Assembly (NCBI RefSeq): GCF_009208075.1
Contig: NZ_WFKJ01000027.1
Span: 1-40,285, forward strand
Reading direction: 5' to 3'
Length of the DNA stretch: 40,285 nucleotides
DNA from: Poseidonibacter ostreae
Lineage (GTDB): Bacteria; Campylobacterota; Campylobacteria; Campylobacterales; Arcobacteraceae
This document shows, piece by piece, positions 1-8,176 of the stretch. The stretch's first letter is position 1. The number at the start of each line of letters is the position of its first letter. The notes beneath the pieces were generated by a model. That model was not told the origin of the DNA. It made no database searches and saw only the letters and a list, made by a program, of their open reading frames with translations. The position numbers and the translations under genes were made by a program.

Positions 1-11
1 TTATATTTTCC

Positions 12-1544
12 TTATTTTTCTTCGTCAACTTCACTATCATCGTGAAGATTAATCTCATGTTTAATTGGTTTCATAGCTGGAAAAAGTAATACATCTCTAA
101 TAGAGTGTTCATTTGTAAGCATCATTACTAATCTATCCATTCCAATACCTTGACCTGCACATGGAGCCATACCATAAGATAAAGCATTTACAAAGTCTTC
201 ATCCATTTCGTGTGCTTCATCATCACCACCAGATTCTTTGGCTTCCATTTGACCTTCAAATCTTTTTAATTGATCAATTGGGTCATTAAGTTCTGAGAAT
301 GCATTTGCTATCTCTTTTCCAGCAATAAATAATTCAAATCTATCAGTTAAATGAGGTTTTTCATCATTTCTTCTAGCTAATGGAGAAATTTCTACTGGAT
401 ATTCTGTAATAAAAGTAGGGTTAATAAGTTTGTCTTCTACATACTCATCAAATAATTCACCTTGAAGTTGTCCTAGGTTCATTTTTTCATTTACATCAAT
501 ATGCGCTGCTTTTAAATATGCAATTATTTTTTCTTTATCTAAAGTTATATCAGCTGGAACTCCACCTATACTTGTTAGAGATTCAATTAATGGAATCTCG
601 CTAAAGTCTGCAAAATCAATCTCTAAATCCCCATAAGGTAATACTGTAGGTAAATCTAAATGTTCAAATAAAAATTCAAAATACTCTTTTGTTAAAATAA
701 TTAAATCTTTATATGTTTTATATGCCCAGTAAAATTCAATTGATGTAAATTCAGGATTATGAGTAGCATCCATACCTTCATTTCTAAAACATCTATTTAT
801 TTCAAATACAGCTTCAAATCCACCAACAATACATCTTTTTAAATATAACTCAGGTGCGATTCTTAAAAATCTATCAACTCCTAAAGCATTGTGATGTGTT
901 GTAAAAGGTTTAGCATTTGCACCTCCTGCAATTGGGTGCATCATTGGAGTTTCTACTTCTAAGAAACCTTTGTTTTCAAAGAATCTTCTAGTTAAAGATA
1001 TAACTCTTGATCTTACATGGAAAGTTTTTCGAACTTCACTATTCATAATTAAATCTAAATATCTTTGTCTATATCTAAGCTCTTTATCTTGAATTCCATG
1101 GTATTTTTCAGGAAGTGGAGAAATTGATTTTGTTAATATTTTTAATCCATCAACATGAAGTGATAATTCACCTTTTCCTGTTATAAATGGATATCCAGAA
1201 ACTTCAATAATATCACCAACTTCTACAGTTTTTTTGAAAGTTTCATTATAAAAGCCAACAGGCAAATTATCTCTACTTACATAAATTTGTAATATCCCTG
1301 ATTCGTCTTCAATCTTTAAAAAAGAAGCTTTTCCCATAAGTCTAAAGAATTTTATTCTTCCTGCAACTGTATAGTTTCTTTTTTCATCTCTTTTTTCTTC
1401 TACTTGGAAAATATCACTATTAACATTTAAAAATTTTCCAATTGTTGTATTTCTTGAGCTTTCATTTGAATAAGGGTTGATTCCTGATTCTCTTAATTTT
1501 TCAGCTTTTTCTATTCTTTGTTGTATATATTTGTTTTCAAACAA
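12..1544 (-). CDS. lysS: Lysyl-tRNA synthetase, class II
   Basis: Charges tRNA-Lys with lysine in the cytoplasm, using ATP. The 510-residue product has the usual length. It shows the N-terminal OB-fold anticodon-binding region, then the class II core. Motif 2 is visible as [15 protein letters not shown], and motif 3 near the C-terminus as [13 protein letters not shown] followed by [11 protein letters not shown]. The C-terminal tail is acidic. It is transcribed from the minus strand, 12 bases downstream of the CvpA-family gene, so the two probably form an operon. On the minus strand an AAGGA lies at 13-9, just past the lysS stop, which suggests that another gene of the same operon starts right outside the window. 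Confidence 0.97.
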   Translation of the reverse strand: MFENKYIQQRIEKAEKLRESGINPYSNESSRNTTIGKFLNVNSDIFQVEEKRDEKRNYTVAGRIKFFRLMGKASFLKIEDESGILQIYVSRDNLPVGFYNETFKKTVEVGDIIEVSGYPFITGKGELSLHVDGLKILTKSISPLPEKYHGIQDKELRYRQRYLDLIMNSEVRKTFHVRSRVISLTRRFFENKGFLEVETPMMHPIAGGANAKPFTTHHNALGVDRFLRIAPELYLKRCIVGGFEAVFEINRCFRNEGMDATHNPEFTSIEFYWAYKTYKDLIILTKEYFEFLFEHLDLPTVLPYGDLEIDFADFSEIPLIESLTSIGGVPADITLDKEKIIAYLKAAHIDVNEKMNLGQLQGELFDEYVEDKLINPTFITEYPVEISPLARRNDEKPHLTDRFELFIAGKEIANAFSELNDPIDQLKRFEGQMEAKESGGDDEAHEMDEDFVNALSYGMAPCAGQGIGMDRLVMMLTNEHSIRDVLLFPAMKPIKHEINLHDDSEVDEEK

Positions 1545-1556
1545 TATAAGATCCCT

Positions 1557-2351
1557 TTATTTATTTTCTTCAGTTTTATTTACTATGCTTTGTAATTTTT
1601 CTTTTACAGTATTAATTTGCTCTTCAGTAGCATTTGTAGTATTTACTATAGTCTCTTCAACTTTTTTAACTACTTCTTCTTCAACAGATTTTTTTACATC
1701 ATTGATTGTACTTTGAACACCATCTGTAATATCTTTTTTAGTCTCTTCAATTGTTTCTTTTATTTCTTTTACAGGAGTTGTATCTTCTGTTTCTTTAGGT
1801 GTTGTAGCTTCTTTTGCAGTATCTACAACTGTATCAACAGTTTTTTCAATATTTTGAGTAATTGAAGAAGTGTCAAGTTTAATAATATAAGAACCAACGC
1901 TAATTAAATGTGGCATTACAACAGAACCTGCTGTTTTATTATCAATAGCTTTCTTGAAAGATTGAACTTGGTATAAAGCGTATGAAATAACAGAAAATAT
2001 TAAAAATACTTTTGCTGCTCCAAATACGAATCCAAAAATTCTATCAAATAATCCTAACCCACTTGCAGAGAATATTTTACTAACTATTACTCCAAGTACA
2101 TAGACAATAAGCCAAAAACCAATTAGTGCTATTATAAACCCAATTAATTTAATTGTAGTTTGATTCTCTAATGCTAAAAAAGGAGCGATTAAATTACCAA
2201 TTTCTCCTGCTGCTCTAGATGCTACAAAAATTGCACCAATAATTCCAACAATTCCAAAAACTTCTTTTATTAAGCCTCTGAATAATCCTTTTAGTCCTAA
2301 AACTAGAGTAATACCTAGTATTACCATATCAAAAATAGTAAACTCTTGCAT
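1557..2351 (-). CDS. CvpA-family membrane protein with long C-terminal extension
   Basis: The first 160 or so residues match the CvpA family (colicin V production protein). They carry about four hydrophobic segments, an early FDMVILGITLVLGLKGLFRG helix and a glycine-rich second helix (VFGIVGIIGAIFVASRAAGE). CvpA proteins are inner-membrane proteins of poorly defined role, linked to envelope stress and secretion. This one has 264 residues, about 100 more than is usual. The extra C-terminal part is rich in Lys, Glu, Thr and Val with heptad-like spacing and no hydrophobic segment, so it is probably an extended amphipathic or coiled-coil tail. It precedes lysS on the same strand. An AGGAAA Shine-Dalgarno on the minus strand supports the start. 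Confidence 0.85.
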   Translation of the reverse strand: MQEFTIFDMVILGITLVLGLKGLFRGLIKEVFGIVGIIGAIFVASRAAGEIGNLIAPFLALENQTTIKLIGFIIALIGFWLIVYVLGVIVSKIFSASGLGLFDRIFGFVFGAAKVFLIFSVISYALYQVQSFKKAIDNKTAGSVVMPHLISVGSYIIKLDTSSITQNIEKTVDTVVDTAKEATTPKETEDTTPVKEIKETIEETKKDITDGVQSTINDVKKSVEEEVVKKVEETIVNTTNATEEQINTVKEKLQSIVNKTEENK

Positions 2352-2417
2352 AGATTTCCTTTACATAATATGCGCTATTGTATCTAATGTTTTCAAAATT
2401 AAAGTTTAAAAAAACTT

Positions 2418-2449
2418 TTGACTTTAATTTAAACTTTTTTAGATAAAAT
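2418..2449 (+). promoter_or_regulatory. Candidate ispG promoter directly abutting the start codon
   Basis: A TTGACT box at 2418-2423 is followed by an AT-rich stretch and the -10-like TAGATAAAAT at 2440-2449. The ispG ATG begins six bases further on, at 2456, and no GGA-type Shine-Dalgarno precedes it. The spacing suggests that transcription starts at or very near the ATG. The exact -10 hexamer is ambiguous. Confidence 0.45.
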
Positions 2450-2455
2450 CTCTTC

Positions 2456-3517
2456 ATGATAAAAAGATACCCAACAAAACAAATATTCGTAGGAAATGTA
2501 CCAGTTGGTGGCGATGCCCCAATTCCTGTACAGTCAATGTGTTTTACAAAAACAACTGATGTTGAAGCTACTGTTGAACAAATCCGAGCATTACACTTTG
2601 CAGGTGCTGATATTGTAAGACTTGCAGTACCTAATAAAGAGGCGGCATTAGCTTTAAAAGAGATAAAAAAACAAGTAGATTTACCAATTGTTGCAGATAT
2701 TCATTTTCACTATAAACTTGCTTTAATAGCAGCAGAAGTTGTAGATTGTATTAGAATAAATCCAGGAAATATTGGAGATAAAAAAAGAGTACAAGAAGTG
2801 GTAAAAGCTTGTCAAGAAAGAAATCTTCCAATTAGAATTGGAGTAAATTCAGGATCACTAGAAAAACAATTTGAAGATAGATATGGACAAACACCAGAAG
2901 GAATGGTAGCAAGTGCAGACTATAATATAAAATATCTTGAAGATTTAGGTTTTACTGATATAAAAGTATCCCTAAAAGCTAGTGATGTTCAAAGAACAGT
3001 ACAAGCTTATAGAACTTTAAGACCTATGAATAATTATGCTTTTCATCTTGGAGTTACAGAAGCTGGTACTCAGTTTCACTCTACAATTAAATCATCAATT
3101 GCTTTAGGTTCTTTACTTTTAGATGGTATTGGTGATACTTTAAGAGTTTCAATGACAGGTGAATTAGAAAAAGAGATTGAAGTAGGTAAGGCTATTTTAA
3201 AAGATGTAGGAATTACAAAAGAGGGCTTAAATATTATCTCTTGCCCAACTTGTGGAAGAATTGAAGCTGATTTAGTAAGCGCTGTTGCAGAAGTTGAAAA
3301 AAGAACAAAACATATAAAAGCTCCTTTAGATGTGTCTGTTATGGGATGTGTTGTAAATGCAATTGGAGAAGCAAAATCTGCTGATGTTGCAATTGCCTTT
3401 GGAAAAGGTTCAGGACTTGTTATGAAAAAAGGCGAGATTGTTGCAAAACTTTCTGGTGATGCTTTAATTAACAAATTTCTTGAAGAAGTAGAATTTGAAG
3501 CAGAAAAAAGAAAATAA
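2456..3517 (+). CDS. ispG: 4-hydroxy-3-methylbut-2-en-1-yl diphosphate synthase
   Basis: Catalyses the penultimate step of the MEP isoprenoid pathway, the reductive conversion of MEcPP to HMBPP with a [4Fe-4S] cluster. The product has 353 residues, close to E. coli IspG. It has the N-terminal TIM barrel followed by the cluster domain with C263-P-T-C266 and C298; E305 is the usual fourth ligand. The sequence has no insert domain of the plant or chlamydial type. It is transcribed divergently from the cvpA-like gene and converges on the geranylgeranyl-reductase-type gene. No Shine-Dalgarno is visible, so it may be read from a leaderless mRNA. Confidence 0.97.
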   Translation: MIKRYPTKQIFVGNVPVGGDAPIPVQSMCFTKTTDVEATVEQIRALHFAGADIVRLAVPNKEAALALKEIKKQVDLPIVADIHFHYKLALIAAEVVDCIRINPGNIGDKKRVQEVVKACQERNLPIRIGVNSGSLEKQFEDRYGQTPEGMVASADYNIKYLEDLGFTDIKVSLKASDVQRTVQAYRTLRPMNNYAFHLGVTEAGTQFHSTIKSSIALGSLLLDGIGDTLRVSMTGELEKEIEVGKAILKDVGITKEGLNIISCPTCGRIEADLVSAVAEVEKRTKHIKAPLDVSVMGCVVNAIGEAKSADVAIAFGKGSGLVMKKGEIVAKLSGDALINKFLEEVEFEAEKRK

Positions 3518-3519
3518 AG

Positions 3520-3545
3520 AAGAGAAGATAAATTCTCTTTTTTAT
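3520..3545. terminator. Hairpin with T-tract between ispG and the convergent flavoprotein gene
   Basis: Seven-base arms AAGAGAA (3520-3526) and TTCTCTT (3533-3539) enclose a six-base loop and run into a T-tract on the plus strand. It starts two bases after the ispG stop and looks like its intrinsic terminator. The A-rich left flank could make it work in the other direction too. Confidence 0.65.
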
Positions 3546-3547
3546 TT

Positions 3548-4654
3548 CTAACTTTTAAAGAAATACTTAAAAAACTTTATTACTATATCTTTCGCACTAA
3601 TAGGTTTTGCTTTATTGTCCCAATATAAAAGAGCTTTTTCTTGAAGTTTTTTATTTTTAAAAAAATCCAACATTTTATTTGACATAAAATCTGAGTATAA
3701 AAAGAATCGTTCAGCCCAATGATAAGAAAGAAAACTCTTTTCAAATGTTTCTTTCCATTTTTTTTCATAAAATAAAGGCTCATTTTTAGAAATAGCATTT
3801 GCTAAGATTCTAGCACTTCTCATTGAATAATATATTCCCTCATATGTAAAAGGAAGTGTTTGTCCTGCTGCATCACCTAAGAAAAAAACTCTATTTTTAT
3901 AAAAAACACTTTTCTTATCCCAGTTTGGAATATAAAAACCTTTTTTCTTATAACTTTTTGCATCTTTTTCTTTTAATAAATCATCAAAGATTTTAGATGC
4001 ATTTGAATTAGGTTCAAATATAGAACCAATTGAAGTATCTTCTCCATGAGGAAAAATCCAAGCATATCTTTTGGGAGCATATTTTGAACCAAAATAAAAT
4101 TCACAAGAATCAATACTTTTATTTTTAACAATTACATAATTTGTCAAAAAGGATTTTGGATAAACATTTAAAATATCTTTTTTAACACTTGATTTTACAC
4201 CATCTGCACCTACTAAATAATCTGCTTTAATTATCAATATTTTTTCATTTGTTTTGATTTTTGCAATAATATAATCTTTAAAACACTCAATGCTTTTATA
4301 TTTACCTTCAATTAAGTTTGTACCTTCTTTTTTTGCTAATAATCTTAAAGAATGGTCAAATTCTTTTCTTAAAACTATTGATAAAGGAGCTTTTTTTATA
4401 TTAAAAACTGCACTGTTTAAATTAGAAAATAAATTTACATTTGTTATTTTCTTTGTTTCAAGAGTTTTTGGAAGATTAAACTCTTTAAAAACTGAAGATT
4501 TAATTCCACCACCACAAGGCTTATCATAGTTAAAATTTTTTTCTATTAGTATATTATCTATATCATGTTTATTTAATTCTCTTGCAAGTGTTGAACCAGC
4601 AGGTCCTCCTCCAATTATCAAAGTGTTTGTTATAAAATCAAATTTATCATTCAT
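3548..4654 (-). CDS. Geranylgeranyl-reductase-family FAD-dependent oxidoreductase
   Basis: A 368-residue flavoprotein of the p-hydroxybenzoate-hydroxylase fold. It has the FAD-binding GGGPAGS at residues 15-21, the GGR-family KPCGGG at 45-50, the family motif YAWIFP at 197-202 (consensus YxWxFP), and the second FAD motif FFLGDAAGQ near residue 260. Enzymes of this family saturate isoprenoid double bonds, as in chlorophyll, archaeal lipids or menaquinone side chains. The natural substrate here is unknown. A polyprenyl or menaquinone chain is a reasonable inference, and the neighbouring ispG makes isoprenoid precursors, though on the opposite strand. The C-terminal third is Lys- and Phe-rich. 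Confidence 0.82.
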   Translation of the reverse strand: MNDKFDFITNTLIIGGGPAGSTLARELNKHDIDNILIEKNFNYDKPCGGGIKSSVFKEFNLPKTLETKKITNVNLFSNLNSAVFNIKKAPLSIVLRKEFDHSLRLLAKKEGTNLIEGKYKSIECFKDYIIAKIKTNEKILIIKADYLVGADGVKSSVKKDILNVYPKSFLTNYVIVKNKSIDSCEFYFGSKYAPKRYAWIFPHGEDTSIGSIFEPNSNASKIFDDLLKEKDAKSYKKKGFYIPNWDKKSVFYKNRVFFLGDAAGQTLPFTYEGIYYSMRSARILANAISKNEPLFYEKKWKETFEKSFLSYHWAERFFLYSDFMSNKMLDFFKNKKLQEKALLYWDNKAKPISAKDIVIKFFKYFFKS

Positions 4655-4724
4655 TTTTTAGCCTAATATTTTCTTAGATATATTATACGCAAAATAATTT
4701 ATATATTCTAAAAATGATTTTAGA

Positions 4725-4730
4725 TATAAT
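4725..4730 (+). promoter_or_regulatory. -10 box for dnaB
   Basis: A TATAAT 25 bases before the dnaB ATG, preceded by TTTTAGA. It would give a transcript starting near 4737 with a leader of about 18 bases that contains the GGAG Shine-Dalgarno at 4747-4750. There is no clear -35 box, as is usual in Campylobacterota. Confidence 0.6.
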
Positions 4731-4754
4731 CTTTTATTAATAAAATGGAGTAAT

Positions 4755-6842
4755 ATGGATAGCGTTTATAGTATAAATATTGAAAGAGCAGTATTAAGTT
4801 CGATACTTTTTAATCCTGAAGAATTAGAAGATGTTTTAGGGGTTTTAAAACCTAAAGATTTTTATCTTCCTGCGCATCAAAAAATATTTGATGTAATGAT
4901 TAAACTTCATGATGATGATATGCCAATTGATGAAGAGTTTATAAGAAAAAGAATAAATGCAAAAGATGTTGATGATTCTATTTTAATAGAAATATTATCA
5001 GCAAATCCAATTACTAATACACTTGCGTATGTAAGAGAAATAAAAGATGGTTCGGTAAAAAGAGAACTTGCAACCTTAGCAACTACTATAAAAAAAGTAG
5101 CACTTGAAGAAGAAGTAAGTGGAAATGAAGCCCTTGATACAGTTCAAGGTGAACTATACAAAATCTCTACAGATTCAGCAACTTCAGAATTAAAAGATAT
5201 GCAAGAAATCACAGGTGACACACTTTCATATATAGAAAGAATGAAAAAACTTGGAAATAAACACCTTATTGGTGAAACAACAGGTTTTGATGCACTTGAT
5301 AAAAAAACAACTGGTTTTAATGAAGGGGATTTAATTATCATTGCTGCACGTCCTGCTATGGGAAAATGTCTTGCTAAAGGAACAAAAGTTCTGATGTTTG
5401 ATGGCTCTTTAAAAGCTGTTGAAGATGTAATAAGTGGTGATAAACTAATGGGTGATGATTCAACTTCTAGAAAAGTATTATCAATTGCAAGAGGAAAAGA
5501 ACAGATGTACTGGGTACGTCAAAATAAAGCAATAGATTACAGGGTAAATGAATCTCATATTCTATCATTAAAAAGAAGTAGAACAGAAGGTTCACATAAA
5601 AATGGAGATATTTTAAATATAAATGTAAAAGAATATCTTGAAAAAAGTGATAAATTTAAAAGTAATTATAAAGGCTATAAAGTAGCTGTAGAGTTTAAAA
5701 ATGAAAATTTATCAGTTTTAAAAAGAGAAGAAGAGTTAAATTCATTTATTGATAAAAATTCAACTACAGAGAAAGACTATATACTTTTTGACCAAAATTT
5801 AGATGAGATAGAAAAAATTAAATTTCTAGCAGATTCTTTAGGCTTTATTACATATTTTGAGAATAAAAAATTATATATATCAAAACTAAAGCAAGAAATA
5901 AATTTAACAGAAATAAAAATCGAAAAAGATATAGAAGATGAATACTATGGCTTTGAAATTGATGGTAATAAACTATTTTTATTAGAAGATATGACAGTAA
6001 CACATAACACAGCACTTGTGTTAAATATGGCTTTAAAAAATGTAGAAGCACAAAAGGGTGTGATTTTCTTCTCCCTTGAAATGCCAGCAGAACAACTAAT
6101 GCTTAGAATGCTAGCTGCAAAGACTTCAATACCTCTACAAAATCTTAGAAAAGGTGATATGAGTGATAATGAATGGAGTCAGCTAAGTGGAGCCTTTGAA
6201 GATTTGAACACAAAAAAATTATTTGTTGATGATGGTGGAAGTATTAATATTAATCAACTAAGAGCAAGAGTTCGAAAACTAGCACAAAATGAAGATAATA
6301 AAATCTCGCTTGTAATCATCGATTACCTTCAACTTATGCAAGGAACAGGTGGAAAAGATAGACACCAAGAAGTATCGGATATCTCAAGAGGTCTTAAAAT
6401 GCTTGCAAGGGAGATGAAAATACCAATCATCGCTCTTTCACAGTTAAATAGGGGAGTTGAAAGTAGACCAGATAAACGACCAATGCTTTCAGATTTAAGA
6501 GAGTCTGGTGCTATTGAGCAAGATGCGGATATTATCATGTTTGTATATAGAGATGATGTATATAAAGAAAGAGATGAAGCAAGAAAAGAAAAAGAAGCAA
6601 AAGATAAAGGTGAAGAGTACAAATCGTCATTTGTAAACAAACCAGTAGAAGAAGCAGAAGTAATAATAGGAAAACAAAGAAATGGACCTATTGGTACAGT
6701 TAAACTTGACTTTCAAAAAGCACTTACACGATTTGTAGATAAAGAAAATGATATGAATTCTTCAACACCTGTAGAAATTATCTTTGAAAATGTAGCTGAT
6801 GTGGAAAGAGAAACTAATATGGATATGCCGGATATCCTCTGA
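4755..6842 (+). CDS. dnaB: Replicative DNA helicase DnaB with an in-frame intein
   Basis: The hexameric helicase that unwinds DNA at the replication fork. The precursor has 695 residues. Removing residues 205-418 leaves 481, the normal DnaB length. The N-terminal primase-interacting domain covers about residues 1-150 and the RecA-like motor the rest. The Walker A sequence RPAMGK (199-204) is broken after the lysine and resumes with T419. Walker B is seen as LVIIDYLQLMQ, and the conserved SQLNRGVESRPDKRP and LRESGAIEQDAD follow. Because the intein splits the P-loop, the helicase can only be active after protein splicing. A GGAG Shine-Dalgarno precedes the ATG. The polysaccharide locus starts 64 bases downstream. 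Confidence 0.97.
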   Translation: MDSVYSINIERAVLSSILFNPEELEDVLGVLKPKDFYLPAHQKIFDVMIKLHDDDMPIDEEFIRKRINAKDVDDSILIEILSANPITNTLAYVREIKDGSVKRELATLATTIKKVALEEEVSGNEALDTVQGELYKISTDSATSELKDMQEITGDTLSYIERMKKLGNKHLIGETTGFDALDKKTTGFNEGDLIIIAARPAMGKCLAKGTKVLMFDGSLKAVEDVISGDKLMGDDSTSRKVLSIARGKEQMYWVRQNKAIDYRVNESHILSLKRSRTEGSHKNGDILNINVKEYLEKSDKFKSNYKGYKVAVEFKNENLSVLKREEELNSFIDKNSTTEKDYILFDQNLDEIEKIKFLADSLGFITYFENKKLYISKLKQEINLTEIKIEKDIEDEYYGFEIDGNKLFLLEDMTVTHNTALVLNMALKNVEAQKGVIFFSLEMPAEQLMLRMLAAKTSIPLQNLRKGDMSDNEWSQLSGAFEDLNTKKLFVDDGGSININQLRARVRKLAQNEDNKISLVIIDYLQLMQGTGGKDRHQEVSDISRGLKMLAREMKIPIIALSQLNRGVESRPDKRPMLSDLRESGAIEQDADIIMFVYRDDVYKERDEARKEKEAKDKGEEYKSSFVNKPVEEAEVIIGKQRNGPIGTVKLDFQKALTRFVDKENDMNSSTPVEIIFENVADVERETNMDMPDIL
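5367..6008 (+). mobile_element. Mini-intein in the DnaB P-loop (214 residues)
   Basis: Encodes residues 205-418 of the DnaB precursor. It begins with Cys (C205, in CLAKGTKVLMFDG, block A) and ends with H417-N418, followed by T419 as the +1 extein nucleophile. Block B is VNESHIL with N265 and H268 in the N-x-x-H arrangement. The C-terminal block reads YYGFEIDGNKLFLLEDMTVT before the final His-Asn. These are the residues needed for standard Cys-type splicing. It has no LAGLIDADG motif and only 214 residues, so it has no recognisable homing endonuclease. FLADSLGF at residues 357-364, followed by YISK, resembles the region after the endonuclease in larger inteins and may be a remnant. Base composition is like that of the flanking dnaB. 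Confidence 0.95.
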
Positions 6843-6860
6843 TTAATAAGCTGTTATTAA
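6843..6860 (+). terminator. Weak hairpin after dnaB
   Basis: Arms TTAATAA (6843-6849) and TTATTAA (6854-6860) flank a GCTG loop and are followed by ATTATTTTTA. The stem is entirely A-T, so termination would be weak; it may only attenuate read-through into the polysaccharide locus. Confidence 0.3.
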
Positions 6861-6871
6861 ATTATTTTTAG

Positions 6872-6877
6872 TATAAT
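6872..6877 (+). promoter_or_regulatory. -10 box for the polysaccharide operon
   Basis: A TATAAT in the 64-base gap between dnaB and the first wbp gene. It would start transcription near 6884 with a leader of about 23 bases carrying AAAGGA at 6896-6901. No convincing -35 box is present. Tight gene spacing downstream suggests that this promoter serves the genes up to about 16094, and possibly to 21997. Confidence 0.5.
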
Positions 6878-6906
6878 TTATTATAAACTATCAATAAAGG
6901 AAAAGA

Positions 6907-8175
6907 TTGAAAAAGATATGTATAATAGGCCTAGGATATGTAGGTCTGCCACTAGCAGCAGCCTTTGCAAAAAAATATACTGTTGTTGGATTTGATATTA
7001 ATGAGCCAAGAGTAGAAGAGCTAAATAATGACTTTGATAGAACTTTAGAATTAAATAAAGAACAATTAGTTGAAGTAAAAGATTCTATTACTTATTCTTG
7101 TAACCTAGATGATATTAAAGATGCAAATATTTATATAGTAACAGTTCCTACTCCTATTGATTCTTCAAATAGACCAGATTTAACTCCTTTAGTAAAATCA
7201 TCTCAAATGATTGGACGTGTACTTAAACAAGATGATATTGTAATTTATGAAAGTACAGTATATCCTGGAGTTACAGAAGAAGTATGTGTACCACAACTAG
7301 AAGCTGCTTCAGGTATGACTTTTAATAAAGACTTCTTCTGTGGATATTCTCCTGAAAGAATTAACCCAGGTGATAAAGAGCATACAGTAACTAAAATTCT
7401 TAAAATTACAGCAGGTTCAAACCCAGAAATTGCTGATGAAGTAGATGAACTGTATAAATCAATTATAACAGCAGGTACTCATAAAGCAAGCTCAATAAAA
7501 GTAGCAGAAGCAGCAAAAGTAATAGAAAATACTCAAAGAGATGTAAATATTGCTCTTGTAAATGAATTAGCTTTAATATTTGATACTATGGGTATTGATA
7601 CAAATGATGTAATAGAAGCAGCAGCAACTAAATGGAACTTTATAAAATTAAAACCAGGATTAGTTGGTGGACATTGTATTGGCGTAGATCCATATTATCT
7701 TACATTTAAAGCAGAAGAACTAGGATATAAACCAAACCTAATTTTAGGTGCTAGACAAATCAATAATGGTATGGGTAAATATATAGCTGAAAAAACTATT
7801 AAAAAAATGATAAAAAATGATAAAAAGATAAAAGACTCAAATATCCTTGTGTTAGGTGTTACTTTTAAAGAAGATTGTCCTGATTTAAGAAATACAAAAG
7901 TAACTGATATTGTAGATGAATTACAAGAATATGGAGCAAATGTAGATATATACGATCCATGGGTTGACTTAGAAGAAACAAAAACTCATTTCAATCATGA
8001 ATTAATGGAAAGAAATCCTTTTGAATCTGATAAAAAATATGATTCAATAATTGTTGCAGTTGCACATGAACAATTTAAAAAATTAACAGAAGATGATTAT
8101 AAATCAATATCAACACAAAAAGAAATTTTAATAGATATTAAGGGTATTATTAAAAACCCTACATGGAGATTATAA
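6907..8175 (+). CDS. wbpA: UDP-N-acetyl-hexosamine 6-dehydrogenase (WbpA type)
   Basis: Oxidises C6 of a UDP-N-acetyl-hexosamine to the uronic acid with NAD+, in the cytoplasm. The 422-residue product has the N-terminal Rossmann motif GLGYVGLPLA, the STVYPG motif, and the catalytic cysteine in the GGHCIGVDPYY loop. The C-terminal UDP-binding domain contains LGVTFKEDCPDLRN. Related enzymes include WbpA, WbpO and TviB. The following wbpB, wbpD and wbpE homologues favour the WbpA role, on UDP-GlcNAc. It starts at TTG, supported by AAAGGA six bases upstream and by the N-terminal MKKICIIGLGYVG aligning with the family. It ends two bases before the next start. Confidence 0.9.
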   Translation: MKKICIIGLGYVGLPLAAAFAKKYTVVGFDINEPRVEELNNDFDRTLELNKEQLVEVKDSITYSCNLDDIKDANIYIVTVPTPIDSSNRPDLTPLVKSSQMIGRVLKQDDIVIYESTVYPGVTEEVCVPQLEAASGMTFNKDFFCGYSPERINPGDKEHTVTKILKITAGSNPEIADEVDELYKSIITAGTHKASSIKVAEAAKVIENTQRDVNIALVNELALIFDTMGIDTNDVIEAAATKWNFIKLKPGLVGGHCIGVDPYYLTFKAEELGYKPNLILGARQINNGMGKYIAEKTIKKMIKNDKKIKDSNILVLGVTFKEDCPDLRNTKVTDIVDELQEYGANVDIYDPWVDLEETKTHFNHELMERNPFESDKKYDSIIVAVAHEQFKKLTEDDYKSISTQKEILIDIKGIIKNPTWRL

Positions 8176-8176
8176 T

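Noticed and set aside
1477-1865. Plus-strand frames rich in Phe, Cys and Ser opposite the CvpA-like gene
   Set aside because: They mirror the low-complexity Lys/Glu/Thr tail encoded on the minus strand, have no ribosome site, and resemble no protein.
3076-3474. A 132-codon minus-strand frame inside ispG
   Set aside because: It is antisense to a well-conserved gene with complete iron-sulfur motifs, so it is a shadow frame.
5367-6008. Reading the DnaB insert as a frameshift or an ordinary insertion sequence
   Set aside because: The frame is open throughout, the ends are Cys and His-Asn with Thr following, and the block motifs of inteins are present; no inverted repeats or transposase exist.
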